Positions 48,664-59,522 of a stretch of 64,000 nucleotides of DNA are shown here, one piece after another. Position numbers and translations under genes: made by a program. A model generated the notes under the pieces. It searched no databases and was not told where the DNA came from. It saw only the letters and a program-made list of their open reading frames with translations. Position 1 is the stretch's first letter. Every line of letters starts with the position of its first letter. Source of the DNA: Gautieria morchelliformis (taxonomy: Eukaryota > Basidiomycota > Agaricomycetes > Gomphales > Gomphaceae); assembly GCA_015179125.1 (NCBI GenBank), contig WHVA01000128.1, positions 175,784-239,783 of the forward strand, given 5' to 3'.

Positions 48664-49032
48664 ATTTAGCTCATCCGACTCGGACGAATGACTTACATTG
48701 ACGATGCTGACCTTTTATCATTGATGCTCTCTCTGACCTTCGATTGTATATGAGCATTCTCCGACCCCTATTCCGTATTCTCTTCTCCATGTCTTCTTAT
48801 GTCCCGTAACTCATGTATCATCCTACTAGATCCGAGTCATTTATGACATCAGTTTTGGTATCGTCGTCATTTACTTTCAACCGTTTTCTCTCTCACGTTT
48901 CTGTAATATACCGTACGACTCTCAAACCAATTTCAATTTACATAGCAAAACGTTCTATTCATCATCATCATCATCATCCACTCGACGCAGGGCAGTGACT
49001 AGTGTGACCGACTCTGTGACACGCAGTCTCCG

Positions 49033-50272
49033 ATGAAGTCGTTGGCGTCCAGCTCTGACTATGGGAGCCTTCTTTCGTTGTATGATACATGGATGTTCGA
49101 CTGCGATGGCGTCCTCTGGCATGGTGATCGGCTCATTGAGGGTGCCGTCGACGTCTTGAGATATCTTCGGGCCCAGAGTGCGTGTCTTTGCGATGCGTGG
49201 CAAACGCGGCTCATGGTGTGCGCTAGAGAAGAATATCATATTCGTCACGAATAATGCAACAAAGTCGCGACAGAGCTACAAGGAGAAATTTGATAAACTA
49301 GGCGTGCAGGCCGATGTGGTGCGTGTGCGCGTTGTGGTGGGATGAGACCCAACTCCAACCAGGCGTGACAGAATGAAATTTTTGGTTCTGCATATGCTTC
49401 TGGTTGGCTGAAATATTGAGCTTTTGTTCATATTGTTCTAATTCCGACTTCAGCCGTGTATCTTTCTTCTGTGGTGAAGTTACCTAAGGATAAGAAGGTA
49501 TATGTTATCGGGGAATCTGGCCTAGAACACGAGTTGCGCGAGGAGGGAATACAACATGTTGGTGGAACGGTGCGCCTCCACGATTCCATCGTTACCTTAC
49601 CACTGCTGAGTTGTCGGCGGTCACGTCCAGGACCCTGCAGACAATACTCTAGGGCCTTTCTCCCTGAAATCATTTGTTTTAGACCCATCAGTTGGTGCTG
49701 TCCTATGCGGACTTGATACGTCTATGAACTACACCAAGTACTCTAAAGCCTATCAGTACCTTACTCGCAACGAAGGCTGTCTTTTCCTTGCCACCAACGA
49801 AGATGCGTGAGTTATCATGCTTGACAACGAACGGCTGTAACTTCATGTTCAAAATTACAGCACGTACCCTGCAGGGGATGGCATACTTCCAGGCGCCGGA
49901 AGCATTATAGCGCCACTGCGATACACCCTGGGTCGCGCCCCAACCAGCATCGGAAAGCCGAATAAGACGATGCTTGATTGCATCCGTGCTAAGTAACCTT
50001 TCCCATTAAGAGAGTCGCTTTCCTTGACTCATCATGTTCCACCCCCTGCCTTCCTGTTACCTTGTAGACATGCGTTCGACCCCTCTCGCACAATAATGGT
50101 CGGCGACCGACTAGATACTGACATCTTGTTCGGAAAGAACGGCGGTGTAGGCACACTGCTCGTGCTCACTGGTGTAACCTCGGAAGGGGAGCTCACAGAT
50201 GTCGAGGCGGATAGAATTCCAGACTTTGTGACGGGATCCATTGGGGATCTTGCGGTTTTGGCGAAGAATTGA
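49033..50272 (+). CDS. PHO13: HAD phosphatase, PHO13/phosphoglycolate phosphatase type
   Basis: A cytosolic HAD-superfamily phosphatase of the p-nitrophenylphosphatase/2-phosphoglycolate phosphatase group. By family it hydrolyses phosphoglycolate and repairs side-products of glycolysis. Motif I is WMFDCDGVLWHGD. Further blocks are FVTNNATKSRQSYKEKFDKLG, EIFGSAYASAVYLSS, KVYVIGESGLEHELREEGI and DPSVGAVLCGLD, then LATNEDATYPAGDGILPGAGSI, GKPNKTMLDCI and motif IV MVGDRLDTDILFGKNGG. The start at 49033 gives MKSLASSSDYGSLLSLYDTW, the usual N-terminus length. About six introns, all joinable in frame (for example DPADNTLGPFSLKSF after an acceptor near 49630). The stop is at 50270-50272. No lesions. 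Confidence 0.9.
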
Positions 50273-51182
50273 ACAGGGATACCAGATTATAAACAACTAT
50301 ATGGAACAAGCAACTGGGATGATTTAGATACTTGTGCGCTGCACATTTCAATTCTCGTTTGTATAATTTACTCCAAATCATTTGGCAGGGACACTAGAAT
50401 ATCATATAACGTTGATCTCTTCGGCCCCGCGATCGTACGCCTCCATGCAATCACATTGGCTGCGCCAGTATGAGTATCACAATACGTCTGCGTGCTGCGT
50501 TCGCAATGTCGAACACCCAGCAATCGATGCTGGGCCTGCAGCAGGGAAATAATGATGAAAGGGCCCTCGGATTCAACGCTGTTGAAGGCATCACATTACA
50601 GGCGCGCGAATTCACAAATACCATCTCTGGAGTAGCTATTTGTATCGTTATATGAGGACAATATGATTAGCAAATCCAATCTGGTGGCGAGCCCTGATTC
50701 GAAGTTTCCGATGTGGTTGGTTATGCGCAGCAGCTCAGAACGAGAAGGTATTGCCAAGAAAGACTTAATCTTCGAGCGGAACAATGGTAGCTAACCGTGG
50801 GGGCCGCCGTGCATTTGCTTGGCCTTAGACCTCAAGGGGGTCTCCTCGGTGACATAACCCGCAAGATAGATCTGCTTTGTAGTCTCCAACTGATTAATAA
50901 TCCTAGGCTTCCCCATATATTAACTAATATCCAGTTTTCGATACCGTGCTCATCAGTTGATAAAACCATTACCAGCATTCTAGCCCCAACCAATCTCCCA
51001 GGGCGAGCAACCAGGGGTTAGTATGGCAACATCTCATCTGGATATGTGATAGTGTCCAGCTGAGTAGAGAGAGACCTAGAAATGGGTGAACGGTAGAAGT
51101 GCCATATAAGATGAATAATAACCGTGGGATCCAGACCGTGACGTGTAAACGGGCCGCAGTCTACTGTTGTACACACTCGAGG
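50273..51182. other. Intergenic, no gene recognised
   Basis: About 0.9 kb between PHO13 and the arrestin-like gene. The short frames (60-75 codons) have no motif or exon continuity. It presumably holds the PHO13 terminator and the next gene's promoter. Confidence 0.45.
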
Positions 51183-52838
51183 ATGGCAGGGAAATTTAAT
51201 TTTGCTGAGCACAAAGCTCGCGTTGGATCACCATCGAAGACGGACGAGCAGCGTGGTCACGCCGGGGCGGGGGCGGGGGCGGGGGCTTCCTCGTCGGAAC
51301 GGAAGCTCTCGGTCGAGCTCCCTTGGCCGAGGCAGATATACACGGTTGGCTCGTTTGTGTCGGGACTGGTTCATCTGGGAACGAAGGACCGAGATGCTAT
51401 TCAGGAGGTGCAAGTCTCCCTGGTATGCGTGGTGCGCTCAACGTGTACGTACCTGTCACTTACAGGCACGTACCCTACACATGCTTACTATTGGCGTGGT
51501 GAATGCACGCAGACTACCGCTATTATGGCGGCAGGTACGCGCTGCTATATATATAGTGTGATTCGCCACTCACCGTTGCTCCCTTCTCAGCATGCATGAT
51601 AACCGTAGTGAGACCACCAAGCTGCTGCACCTGGTCCAGGTGCTGTGGGCTCGTGCGGACGGGGACGCAAGCGAGCCGCCTGCGGAGCTTCACTTCCGGA
51701 TCGCCATTCCGGAATTTGGGAACGATGTGAAGGATAAGAATCCTAATACGCCTCTGCCGCCGTCGTTCCATGGTGGCACATTCCGGGGATGGGGGCAAGT
51801 CCTAATGAAGGCACTCGACGTGAGTGTGCACGTGCACGCACACACTTGCATATATTTTCATGTCTGACGGAATACAGACACCGAATGGTTTTGTTAAATA
51901 TCACATCAAAGCGTCTGTGGTACGCAAAGGCATATTCAAACACAAAGAAAGGCACGGCTTTCCTTGTTTCACATTGCACTTGCATTAAATTCGACTGCAG
52001 AGCATATTCCCCGTTCGTGTTCCTTCCCCCTTCCCCCCCGCCTCCTTTATTTCCCACTCCGCCCGAGGTCCTCTCTGTGCGAGATCTAGACCACCTGGGT
52101 CCTCTGTGGCACTACGACACTGCAAGCACAACTGTGCGCCACGGCATCTTCGGCTCTCGCGGCCAAGCCGTGCTCACACTGTGGATGCCGAACGTCTCGC
52201 ACTTTCCTCGCATCCTCCGCATTCCGTTCATCCTATGTCTGGTCTTCCGCACGCAGCCCGTGAATGACACATCCGGTGCTGCGCCCCCCAGCCATGTGCT
52301 GCCGCCGCCCGCCCAGCTGGACAAGGCGGCGCTGCACCTTCGACGGAGCATCCGGACCTGTGCGAGAGGCGGCGTGCATAACCACACACGCGTGGTTGAC
52401 AAGGACCCCACAGACAATTTCCTGCACGGGATCACGCCGCAGACGGACGCGTGGGCCTTGAAGCAAACGGATGGCACGTCGCACTGGGAGCAGGGGCACA
52501 TATGGCGCGGGCTACTCACGCTCAAGGAGGTCCCGAACTTTGCCAACCGTCAGATCACGTGGAAGGTACGTACGCGTGTGGTTTTTTTTTTCGTGGATTT
52601 TGTTTATGGGCGTATCCAGTATGCGCTTGTCTGTGAGGTGCCCATCAAGGGCATTGGGAATGGCGCGAAGCTGGATTCTTGGGACATAGAGGTGGGCAGC
52701 GGTATTACCGCGGGCACGAGTGTCGTTCCGACGTCTGAGGAGAGCATGTTGGACCTGCCTCCGGATTACTTCGAGGGCATCAACGATGGGGGCGACGAAG
52801 ATGATGGAGACGAGTACGATATGGAAAAGAAAAATTGA
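51183..52838 (+). CDS. Arrestin-like (N-terminal domain) protein
   Basis: Arrestin-fold proteins are usually adaptors between membrane cargo and ubiquitin ligases. Evidence here is a beta-rich start (ERKLSVELPWPRQIYTVGSFVSGLVHL..EVQVSLV) and the fungal arrestin signature TPNGFVKYHIKASVVRKGIFKHKER. The latter is followed after an intron by AYSPFVFLPPSPPPPLFPTP. The C-terminal half contains IWRGLLTLKEVPNFANRQITWK, then YALVCEVPIKGIGNGAKLDSW, ending in an acidic tail (GGDEDDGDEYDMEKKN). The exon join KHKE/RAYS appears to use a GC donor (AG|GCACGG). The N-terminal exons near 51420-51600 are not fully resolved and the start could lie further upstream. No PY motif is obvious. Confidence 0.65.
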
Positions 52839-53121
52839 CGTCTACTGAGGGTCACGTACAAGTGTATATATTGTATATACCCTCTGATGAGGCTATTGAG
52901 CACTGTCTCGGGATGCACTGCACGCTGATATTTCGACGCTACTTTCAGTATCGCGCGGCTTGAGGATGAGGATTGTTTTCATGGATTAAACAAACCATGG
53001 TACCGGTGTGTAGTTTCACATGTTGGTCCAAGCTTGCACCGTCAGACGATCTACCTTGCTGTTCACATTCTCATATGTCCTTGAAGTTGAACACCATTCC
53101 AGTAAGGCTATAAATGCCTGC

Positions 53122-53817
53122 CAGTGGAGGCATAGAAGAACTTTCTGGTCTGAAAAACTGTTCAAAAGACTGTAATGGTTTTCCAAAAATTTTTAGACTT
53201 TTTTATGTAAAAAAACTTTACAGTAGCAAAATTTAGTGTTTTTTTTTAAATACTTTTTCAATGCCCCAAAAGTGTGATAAACTTGTAAAAAAAGAAAGAG
53301 CAAAAAATGTAAGAAAACACTTTTCTTACATGGTGGATTTGTTTGGTGGCACACATTGGATTTAGAGTGTTTCCGTGGACTTTGACCACCTCCCAGGTAT
53401 CCCCTATTGTCTGTCGTGAGCTACAGTCATTGTGAAAATGTCAATATCCTTTATATCTGACTTGATTTGAGACTGACTGTAATATAAGGGGGCCCTCTAC
53501 ACCAGAGCATGATAGGGAGGAGGAGCATGATAGGGAGGAGGAGCATGATAGGGAGGAGGAGCATGATAGGGAGGAGGAGCATGATAGGGAGGAGGAGCAT
53601 GATAGGGAGGAGGAGCGTGCCCGGCTGTGTCAGCAACAGATGACATCCCCTTCTTTGTGTTGTGATAGGGCTCTCGCTGCAGCTCTTACAATTTTTGACT
53701 GAATTCTTAAAGTTTTTTGCACTATTTTTTACATAAAAAACACTAAAAAAGTTTGGAAAATATTTACAGTCTTTTGGGCAGTTTTTTAGACCAGAAAATT
53801 CTGTTATGCCTCCAGTG
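53122..53817. mobile_element. Non-autonomous element with ~95-bp terminal inverted repeats
   Basis: The outermost sequences are CAGTGGAGGCATA on the left and TATGCCTCCAGTG on the right. Homology continues inward for about 95 bases, including TCTGGTCTGAAAAACTG, CAAAAGACTGTAA and TTTTTTATGTAAAAAA. The ~700-bp interior is AT-rich with no transposase and carries an 18-bp tandem array. A target-site duplication is not clear by eye, so the superfamily is left open. Confidence 0.75.
53506..53622. repeat. 18-bp tandem repeat (GAGCATGATAGGGAGGAG)
   Basis: Six to seven nearly identical head-to-tail copies of an 18-bp unit lie inside the inverted-repeat element. The copies are far more alike than the element's two terminal repeats, which points to recent expansion. 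The antisense frame reads as a repeated PIMLLL peptide and is not a gene. Confidence 0.9.
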
Positions 53818-53879
53818 TATTGCTTCTCCAGGTGCGATCAGAAGGAGCCATCAAACAAGCCTACTGTAAAGAAGTGTGA

Positions 53880-54010
53880 TCTTAATGCCTTGTGTCACAA
53901 GGGCAGACAGAACTTGACCGAGATGTGGTATTCTGGATGCTACGTAGTGACTGTTGTAAGGTAAGAGTAAGATGGGGAACCGCCGGATGGTTCCCACACA
54001 CTGTTACATA
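53880..54010 (-). repeat. Dispersed LTR-related repeat, copy 1
   Basis: Shares TGTCACAAGGG, AGAACTTGACC, CTACGTAGTGACTGTT, AAGATGGGGAA and a GGAACCGCC.GGTTCC hairpin with the copies at 54.5 and 55.3-55.5 kb. It lies directly beside the older Ty3-type LTR. Confidence 0.6.
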
Positions 54011-54029
54011 TCATAAATCCTGGAAGTTG

Positions 54030-54831
54030 GAACTAAAGGGACAGCAGCTTCAACTTATGTGTTATGCCCCCAATGAACTATCGTCCTAGGTATTTCAGAT
54101 CGGAAGTCAGAAGTTGGAAGGTATTGAGGTGAGTCAAAGGTTGGAAACTAAGTCGGAAGGCAGAAGGATGGAGAGGCAGAGGTCAAGAAGTGGAGGGACA
54201 GAGACCTTGCAATACTCACTGTGCTAAGAACAGGAGATAGAATGAAGGAATCACATATCAAAGTTGATTATCTGATTGCAGAATCAAGAGCATACATGAG
54301 GGGTTTTATACAAAGAGCTGAAGCAACATGTAATCTTGTACTACTAAGCATGTTCCAAGGAAAGCGGAAGTCAGATAAGATATATGGGGTAAGTAACTAA
54401 TCAGGAACAAAGAACTACAAGGGGGGTTCAGGGTAGAGCCAACAACAATGGGCAAAATGTAAAGAAGTAGATTCACCAGAGGGGGGGTCCACAAGACCCC
54501 ACTGTATAGTAGTGTGTGGGAACTGCCCGGCAGTTCCCCAGCTTAACTTACCTTGTAAACCATCACTATGTAGCATCAGAATCCCACAGCTTGGTCGATC
54601 TCTGCTGCTCTTGTGATACCCACAAGGCCCTAAGTTTACTCTTTTACACAAAAGAACAAGGGGGCAGAAAGCATATGGAACAACGGGACTCCAGAGGGGT
54701 CAGACATATGGTCTTGCTGTGCTGTGAGTTGAGTCCGGAGGGTCCGAGTAATAGAGTCGAATGGGGAAAGGATATAACAAGGGGCAGGACTATTGGAAAT
54801 ATTGGAATACCAGAATAGTATGGTCGTAACA
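54030..54831 (-). mobile_element. Old Ty3/gypsy LTR (copy A), with an insertion
   Basis: In reverse orientation it begins TGTTACGACC (upper edge 54831), preceded by a polypurine-like GGGGAGATAC. It matches the LTR at 58.8-59.5 kb over most of its length: ACTATCGTCCTAGGTATTTC, GCTAAGAACAGGAGAT, GATTATCTGATTGCAGAAT and a TATA box near 54301-54310. A ~170-base copy of another repeat (54.48-54.65 kb) interrupts it. Many differences from the younger LTR are C/T or G/A at former CpG sites. Confidence 0.65.
54485..54655 (+). repeat. Dispersed LTR-related repeat, copy 2 (nested, inverted)
   Basis: This is the reverse-complement version of the same family, inserted inside the old Ty3 LTR: GTCCACAAGACCCCACTGTA, GGGAACTGCCCGGCAGTTCC hairpin, CAGCTTAACTTACCTTGTAA and CTTGTGATACCCACAAGG. 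The younger LTR at 58.8 kb lacks it. Confidence 0.65.
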
Positions 54832-54957
54832 GTATCTCCCCTTTGAGGTCAAGCCCTGTGAGACCACAAGTCGGGTCACGTGACTTGCAAACAATGTGGC
54901 GGAGTTCAAAAGATAGGCAGGAGTGATAACATGTTTTGACTCTAACCAATATGGAGC

Positions 54958-55252
54958 AAAACATCGACTTCTCTAAAATGTCCAGCGCTGAAATGAAAAA
55001 AACACTTCATGGATGTTCTTGGGAAAAAGGAATTGGCCGAGCAACACAAGGCTGAGGAGTGTGAGCACAAACACCAGGAGAAGGAGCGCCAGGAGAAAGA
55101 GCACAGGGACAGGGAACACAGAGAAGGAGGAGCGGGACCATGAATCGGAGTGGAAATGCAAGGCAGTGGAAAAGAGAGCTGGTGATGAAAAGGCAGCCGC
55201 AGTGAAAGTGGTGGAAAAACAGGTGAGTCGGAAATGTTCTGGGTCCTGAAAT
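54958..55252 (+). pseudogene. Relic of the element's antisense-ORF start
   Basis: This sits at the same distance from the old LTR as the full ORF at 59612 sits from its LTR. It retains CGACTTCTCTAAAATGTCCA, CAGCGCTGAAATGAA, AAGGAATTGGCCGAG and the purine-rich coiled-coil stretch ending GGTGAGTCGGAAATGT. Frameshifts break it and the rest is lost before 55.3 kb. It shows that the antisense ORF existed in at least two copies of the retrotransposon family. Confidence 0.65.
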
Positions 55253-55310
55253 GACACTGACTATGGACTTAAGAAAATCATCGAGTATGAATCCAAGATG
55301 GGGTCAGATG

Positions 55311-55535
55311 TAAGAGATGTGGCTTAGAACTTGTGGTATCACAAGGCAATAGAACTTGACCAAACGGTGGTGATTCCAATACGACGTAGTGACTGTTACA
55401 AGTAAAGATAAGCTGGGGAATCCTGGAGGATTCCCACGCAAGAACTATACAGTGGGTCCACAAGGACCCACTGGTGCTATGTAAGCTACCAGTCATTATG
55501 TATTGTCTCGGCAATACAGGTAAATATATGTATTT
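55311..55535 (-). mobile_element. LTR-like copy 3 next to a polypurine tract
   Basis: Read on the minus strand, a purine tract (TAGTGGGGGAGGATG, about 55538-55552) is followed by TGTAAATACATATATTTACC. A stem (GTGGGTCCACAAGGACCCAC), GGGAATCCTCCAGGATTCCC and the AACAGTCACTACGTCGTA block come next. The polypurine tract then TG arrangement suggests a 3' LTR, which would make the copies at 53.9 and 54.5 kb solo or partial LTRs of the same family. Confidence 0.5.
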
Positions 55536-55560
55536 ACATCCTCCCCCACTATGGAGAACT

Positions 55561-55760
55561 CTAATCCCCATAGATCTCGGTGTTGAGGTCCTTGTCCTCG
55601 GGTGAGGGAGCATTGTCCATTGGGACGTCCTCATATGGAACCGGCATGGGCCGGGGGTCCACATGCATCATCTGTGTGAGCGGATGTGGATGGGCCGGGT
55701 CTGGCTCGGGGCTGATACGGACCCGTTTCAAGAGATGGGTTGATCCTAGGGCTGCACACC
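55561..55760 (-). pseudogene. Probable C-terminal end of a retroelement polyprotein
   Basis: A Pro/Asp-rich tail (PEPDPAHPHPLTQMMHVDPR... ending DKDLNTEIYGD-stop) lies directly upstream of the polypurine tract and LTR-like repeat on the same strand. Upstream sequence loses coding character within ~200 bases. No catalytic domain remains, so this is inferred from position only. Confidence 0.3.
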
Positions 55761-56303
55761 GTGCCGTACATCCACGGCTGTACGGTGCCGTGTTACGGCC
55801 ACGGCACCCATACGTCAGGGGTCTGGGTGATGTGCTGACGGCACGGTATACAATCACGTGCCTGGATTTGAAAATAACCAGAGTTTGAAAATTTGGGTCG
55901 AAGCCGGCCATGAGGGCACGAGTTAATGAACTCTGTAGCTAGAGTTGTTAGTAAATACTGAATCTTTCTTGGGACGCGTGGGGTCACGAAGATCACGTAA
56001 AATGACCATGCACGACGTGTAATTTAGCACTGGAGAGCCTTCATGCACTCCTGAGACCTCTGTTTTGCTGGGATTTTGCGTGATTTACATTTCATATAAC
56101 CCTATTTGGTGTTTAGTCCTTAATTCTACTATGCCGGTGGCAGGGGGCTGGTGGGAGAAACAAGGGCTAGTCACGCTGCAGCTAATTACTCTGCGTGACA
56201 GGCGCCCGCACGGCTGGATCTTGGCATGAGACTCCGACTCACTCCGCCGCCTTTTGTTCTCTGCCATCCACTGCCATCCACATCCGCGCTAAGTACTGTA
56301 CCC

Positions 56304-57364
56304 ATGCCTCAATCCAGCGGGGCGACCGCGATCTCGAGCCCTATGGACGAGGATGTGGGATCTCGAATGAAAGTGGCGTTAGTAGCGTTCCAATCAGGCT
56401 GGCACAAGTCGATGAGGGCGGCAGCGACCGCGTGGAATGTTAAGTACAGCACCTTGCGCAACCGTATCCAAGGTAATCACCAGGCTCCATGGGACGCTCA
56501 TGAAAAGCAGAAATTGCTAAGCAGCCACGAAACCTCCGCGGTGGTCGACTGGTGCAAGTTCAAGGCGCTCAAGGGGGAGCCTCTCTCGCGCCTGGACCTG
56601 CAGCACACGGTTCACTCGTTGTGCGGCAAGGAGCCAAGTAAACATTGGGTGGGGACGTTTCTCAAGACACATGCCGAGGAACTCGAGGCGCGTAAGCCCC
56701 GTGCGCTGGACCCGAAGCGAGCCCGAGCTTTCAACAGGACGAACATCGGGTCTCATTTCAAGCTTCTCAAGGAGGTGCTGACCGAGTACGATGTCCCGCC
56801 CGAGAACATTTACAATGAGGATGAGAAGGGCGTCCAGCTCGGCGGTGGGAGGAAGGGGATCGCCACGCAATATATTTTCACCAAAGGGGCGAAGGATAGG
56901 TATGCTCTGCGATCCGACTCCCTCACCAACATCACCGTTCTGGAGGCCGTTTGCGCCAACGGCACCAAAGTTCCACCGTTGGTGGTGCTGACGAACGGCG
57001 CGGAGCCAGAAGGTTGGTGGAAATGCGCTGGATTGGGCGGGTGAGTCCTTCTGTACACATACGTCCTGTTCGCACTGATGTCTGGCTTCGTAGTGTTGTG
57101 TATTCTCAGAACGGCTGGACCGACGATGAGGTATATTTGGGCTGGTTCAGAGATGTTTTCCTCAAACATGTATCCATGAATAACCCTTTGGGCAAGCCTA
57201 TCCTTCTTATTACGGACGGTCACAAATCCCATGAGACAGACGGCGTCCGGGAGTTAGCAACCAAGAACGACATCATCCTCTACTCCCTCCCTCCCCATAC
57301 GACCCATAAACTCCAGCCGTTGGACGTCGCTGTGTTTGGCCCACTTCAAATTGTGTGGGTGTGA
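56304..57364 (+). pseudogene. Pogo-like DDE transposase, 3'-truncated
   Basis: A Tc1/mariner-pogo type transposase (DDE_1). From MPQSSGATAISSPMDEDVGS it has an N-terminal HTH (AATAWNVKYSTLRNRIQG), a CENP-B-like second HTH (GEPLSRLDLQHTVHSL..SKHWVGTFL), IYNEDEKGVQLGGG (first catalytic Asp block) and VVLTNGAEPEGWW. A ~60-bp intron ending near 57092 leads to NGWTDDEVYLGWF. ITDGHKSH (second Asp) and LQPLDVAVFGPLQ follow. The frame then ends at 57364 with IVWV-stop, where the family normally continues (third catalytic residue region and C-terminus), so the copy is probably inactive. No terminal inverted repeat was identified with certainty. Confidence 0.8.
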
Positions 57365-57689
57365 GGGCAACACTAATGACGAAGCCACAACCAAAAGATA
57401 CTTAAGGAGATAAGAGCCGATACTAGTGTTGGGTGCATTTATGCTCCTGCACCAAAATCAAGCATAATATATTCAATTTACTGTATGGTGTTTCAATCTC
57501 TTCTCACATTGTTCTTGTACCATGCATTCATTTCTCTGTTTATTTTCGAAATTTTCCAGTCACTCTCTACCTCTCCATTCCATTTTGTTATTTCTGTTTT
57601 CACAAGTGGCTGCACTCAGCGGAGTCTGAAATGACTTCGACGCGCGGGCTCTTGGGCGCTAAAGAGCCGGGTAGTAGTACATGCACAGT

Positions 57690-57870
57690 GAGACAGATTT
57701 CCCCCTCTCTCAGTGACAACTAAATTCACTGAGAGAGGCAAGTAAATTAGTCTAGTGTTCTTTCGATTTATTGACTTAGAAATCCTCTGTAGTGAATTAA
57801 TTTCTAGGTAGTGTATAATATATTTACAGTGACAACTAAATTCACTGAGAGAGTGAATTAATTTCTAGTC
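57690..57870. repeat. Short inverted/direct repeats (CAGTGACAACTAAATTCACT)
   Basis: CTCTCTCAGTGACAACTAAA then TTCACTGAGAGAG forms a short palindrome at about 57705-57738. Nearly the same sequence recurs at 57828-57855, and GTGAATTAATTTCTAG occurs twice. These may be the remains of small terminal inverted repeats left by excision or nested insertion. Confidence 0.55.
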
Positions 57871-58029
57871 TATTCTTTTGAGCAACAAGTCCATACCTAC
57901 TGCCTATAATTCCTGTCTACTACAACTAGGACAATGACCAACTGTGTAGTAGGTATCCTCAGAGATCAAGCTGAGGAAACGCCACCACACGGGCTACAGT
58001 CTTATAGCGCTGGCAAGGCTTACATAATA

Positions 58030-58205
58030 GGGAAGACGGAAACTTGTAGAAGGTTACGGAAGGTGATGGAAAGTGATGGAAGGTCGCAGAATGCGACAGA
58101 ATATGACAGAATGTCATGGAAGGTTATAGAAACTGATGGAAGGTTATGGAAACTGACGGAAGGTGACGGAAACTCATGGAAGGAAATAGAAACTTGTGGA
58201 AGGAA
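58030..58205. repeat. GGAAGGTGATGGAAACT-type minisatellite
   Basis: Degenerate tandem units of about 16-18 bases (GAAACTGATGGAAGGTTATG and variants) run for about 175 bases. No gene is supported here. Confidence 0.7.
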
Positions 58206-58233
58206 ACACGTGAACCCTGACATCACCCCCCTC

Positions 58234-58830
58234 TCAATGCTTGTCATCCCGGCAAGCACAGCTGCCACCTAGCCCCCAACATCCACCGAGACATCGTTTC
58301 CAAGTATGCCACAGGCGGGACCACCATCTCTCCTGGCCCTTCCCTTCCTGGTAGCGCAGGTCGATGATGAGCTCAGGGGGATTGGGGTCCATAGGCAAGT
58401 GCGGCCCTCGAAACCTTGCTCGACATATTCGCTCTCCTGCCATGTTACGGAAACGCCGCCCCACCCAGCCTTTGAAAGTGTAGGGGGTTCCACAAGGGGG
58501 GGTTCCATCATTGAGGAAGACAGGGTCACTGACGTAGTACGTGTTCTCTCGTCTGTGTCGGGGTCTGAGGAATGCGAGTGCAGGGCGAGTGGGCGCCTGA
58601 CTCTTCACTGGTGTGAGGTCCTCAGAGCTGATGGACCACTTTGAAGACCATGCGACGTTGAGATCACGGCAGTCAAGCATCCATTGTAGCTTGGCTTCAC
58701 TGGCTGCTCTGGATGACGAGAAGCCGGAGAAGTGCAGGAGGGTGGGATCGACACGTGACATGTTTGGCAGGTCAGAGAGGTTTTGGGTGAAGCTGGGGAG
58801 GGCAACAATGTTACGTATCGAGATTTCCAC
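58234..58830 (-). CDS. Unrecognised ORF, 198 codons, abutting an LTR
   Basis: An uninterrupted frame has ordinary amino-acid composition: LLHFSGFSSSRAASEAKLQW, DCRDLNVAWSSKWSISSEDL, PALAFLRPRHRRENTYYVSD, GWVGRRFRNMAGERICRARF and PELIIDLRYQEG. This looks like a conserved protein fragment rather than chance, but I cannot name a family. Its first methionine lies about where the Ty3/gypsy 3' LTR begins (about 58831). The N-terminal part may have been cut off by the insertion, and a start so close to the LTR edge is suspicious. The low-complexity C-terminus (GGCWGLGGSCACR) may be past the true end. Confidence 0.4.
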   Translation of the reverse strand: MEISIRNIVALPSFTQNLSDLPNMSRVDPTLLHFSGFSSSRAASEAKLQWMLDCRDLNVAWSSKWSISSEDLTPVKSQAPTRPALAFLRPRHRRENTYYVSDPVFLNDGTPPCGTPYTFKGWVGRRFRNMAGERICRARFRGPHLPMDPNPPELIIDLRYQEGKGQERWWSRLWHTWKRCLGGCWGLGGSCACRDDKH

Positions 58831-59489
58831 TAAGTCGGAACTGGAAAGGACGGCGGCTTCAACTTATAGGTTGCGCCCCCAATGAACTATCGTCCTAGGT
58901 ATTTCGGAAATGAGTCGGAAGCCGGAAAGTACTGAGCCAAAGGTTTGGTCGGAACCTGAGGCGGAACTGGGCGGAAAGCGGAAGACGGAGAGACTGAGAT
59001 CTTGCTAGACTCGCTGTGCTAAGAACAGGAGATGGAGCGAAGGAAATCAAGTATCGAAGGTGATTATCTGATTGCAGAATTACAGACATACATGAGGGGG
59101 TTTTTATACAAAGCGCAGAGCAACAAGTAATGGTGTTGTACTAAGCAAATTCCGGAGGAAGCGGAAGTCGAGTACAATGTGTGGGAACTAACTAATTGGG
59201 AACAATGGAACTACAAGGGGGGTTCAGGGTAAGGTAGAACAATGGCAAAGAACAAGGGGTCGGAAGAACATATCTGACAACGAACTACAATGGTGACCGG
59301 ATATATGGTTTTGATGGATGGCGAGGTGGGTCCGGTGGGTCCGAGTAATAGAGTCGAAAGAACAAGGGAAATGTACAAGGGGCGGAATGTCGGAAATGTC
59401 GGAGGGGCGGAACGTTGTGCGGAACTATTGGAGGGGCGGAAGGAGTGGCGGAACTGAGGGTCGGAAGTCGGAAATGAACGGTCGTAACA
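58831..59489 (-). mobile_element. Ty3/gypsy 3' LTR (copy B)
   Basis: On the minus strand the LTR starts TGTTACGACC at 59489, directly after a polypurine tract (AAGGGAGATAC). It includes a TATA box (plus-strand TTTTTATA at 59101-59108), and homology to the old copy ends near 58831-58840. It is the 3' LTR of the element whose pol region occupies 60.6-64 kb; the 5' LTR lies beyond the window. Confidence 0.75.
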
Positions 59490-59522
59490 GTATCTCCCTT
59501 CTAAGGTCGAGCCCCGCGAGAC

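Noticed and set aside
48958-48976. Run of CAT codons (poly-His) upstream of PHO13
   Set aside because: A short trinucleotide repeat in the 5' region; not a tag or gene.
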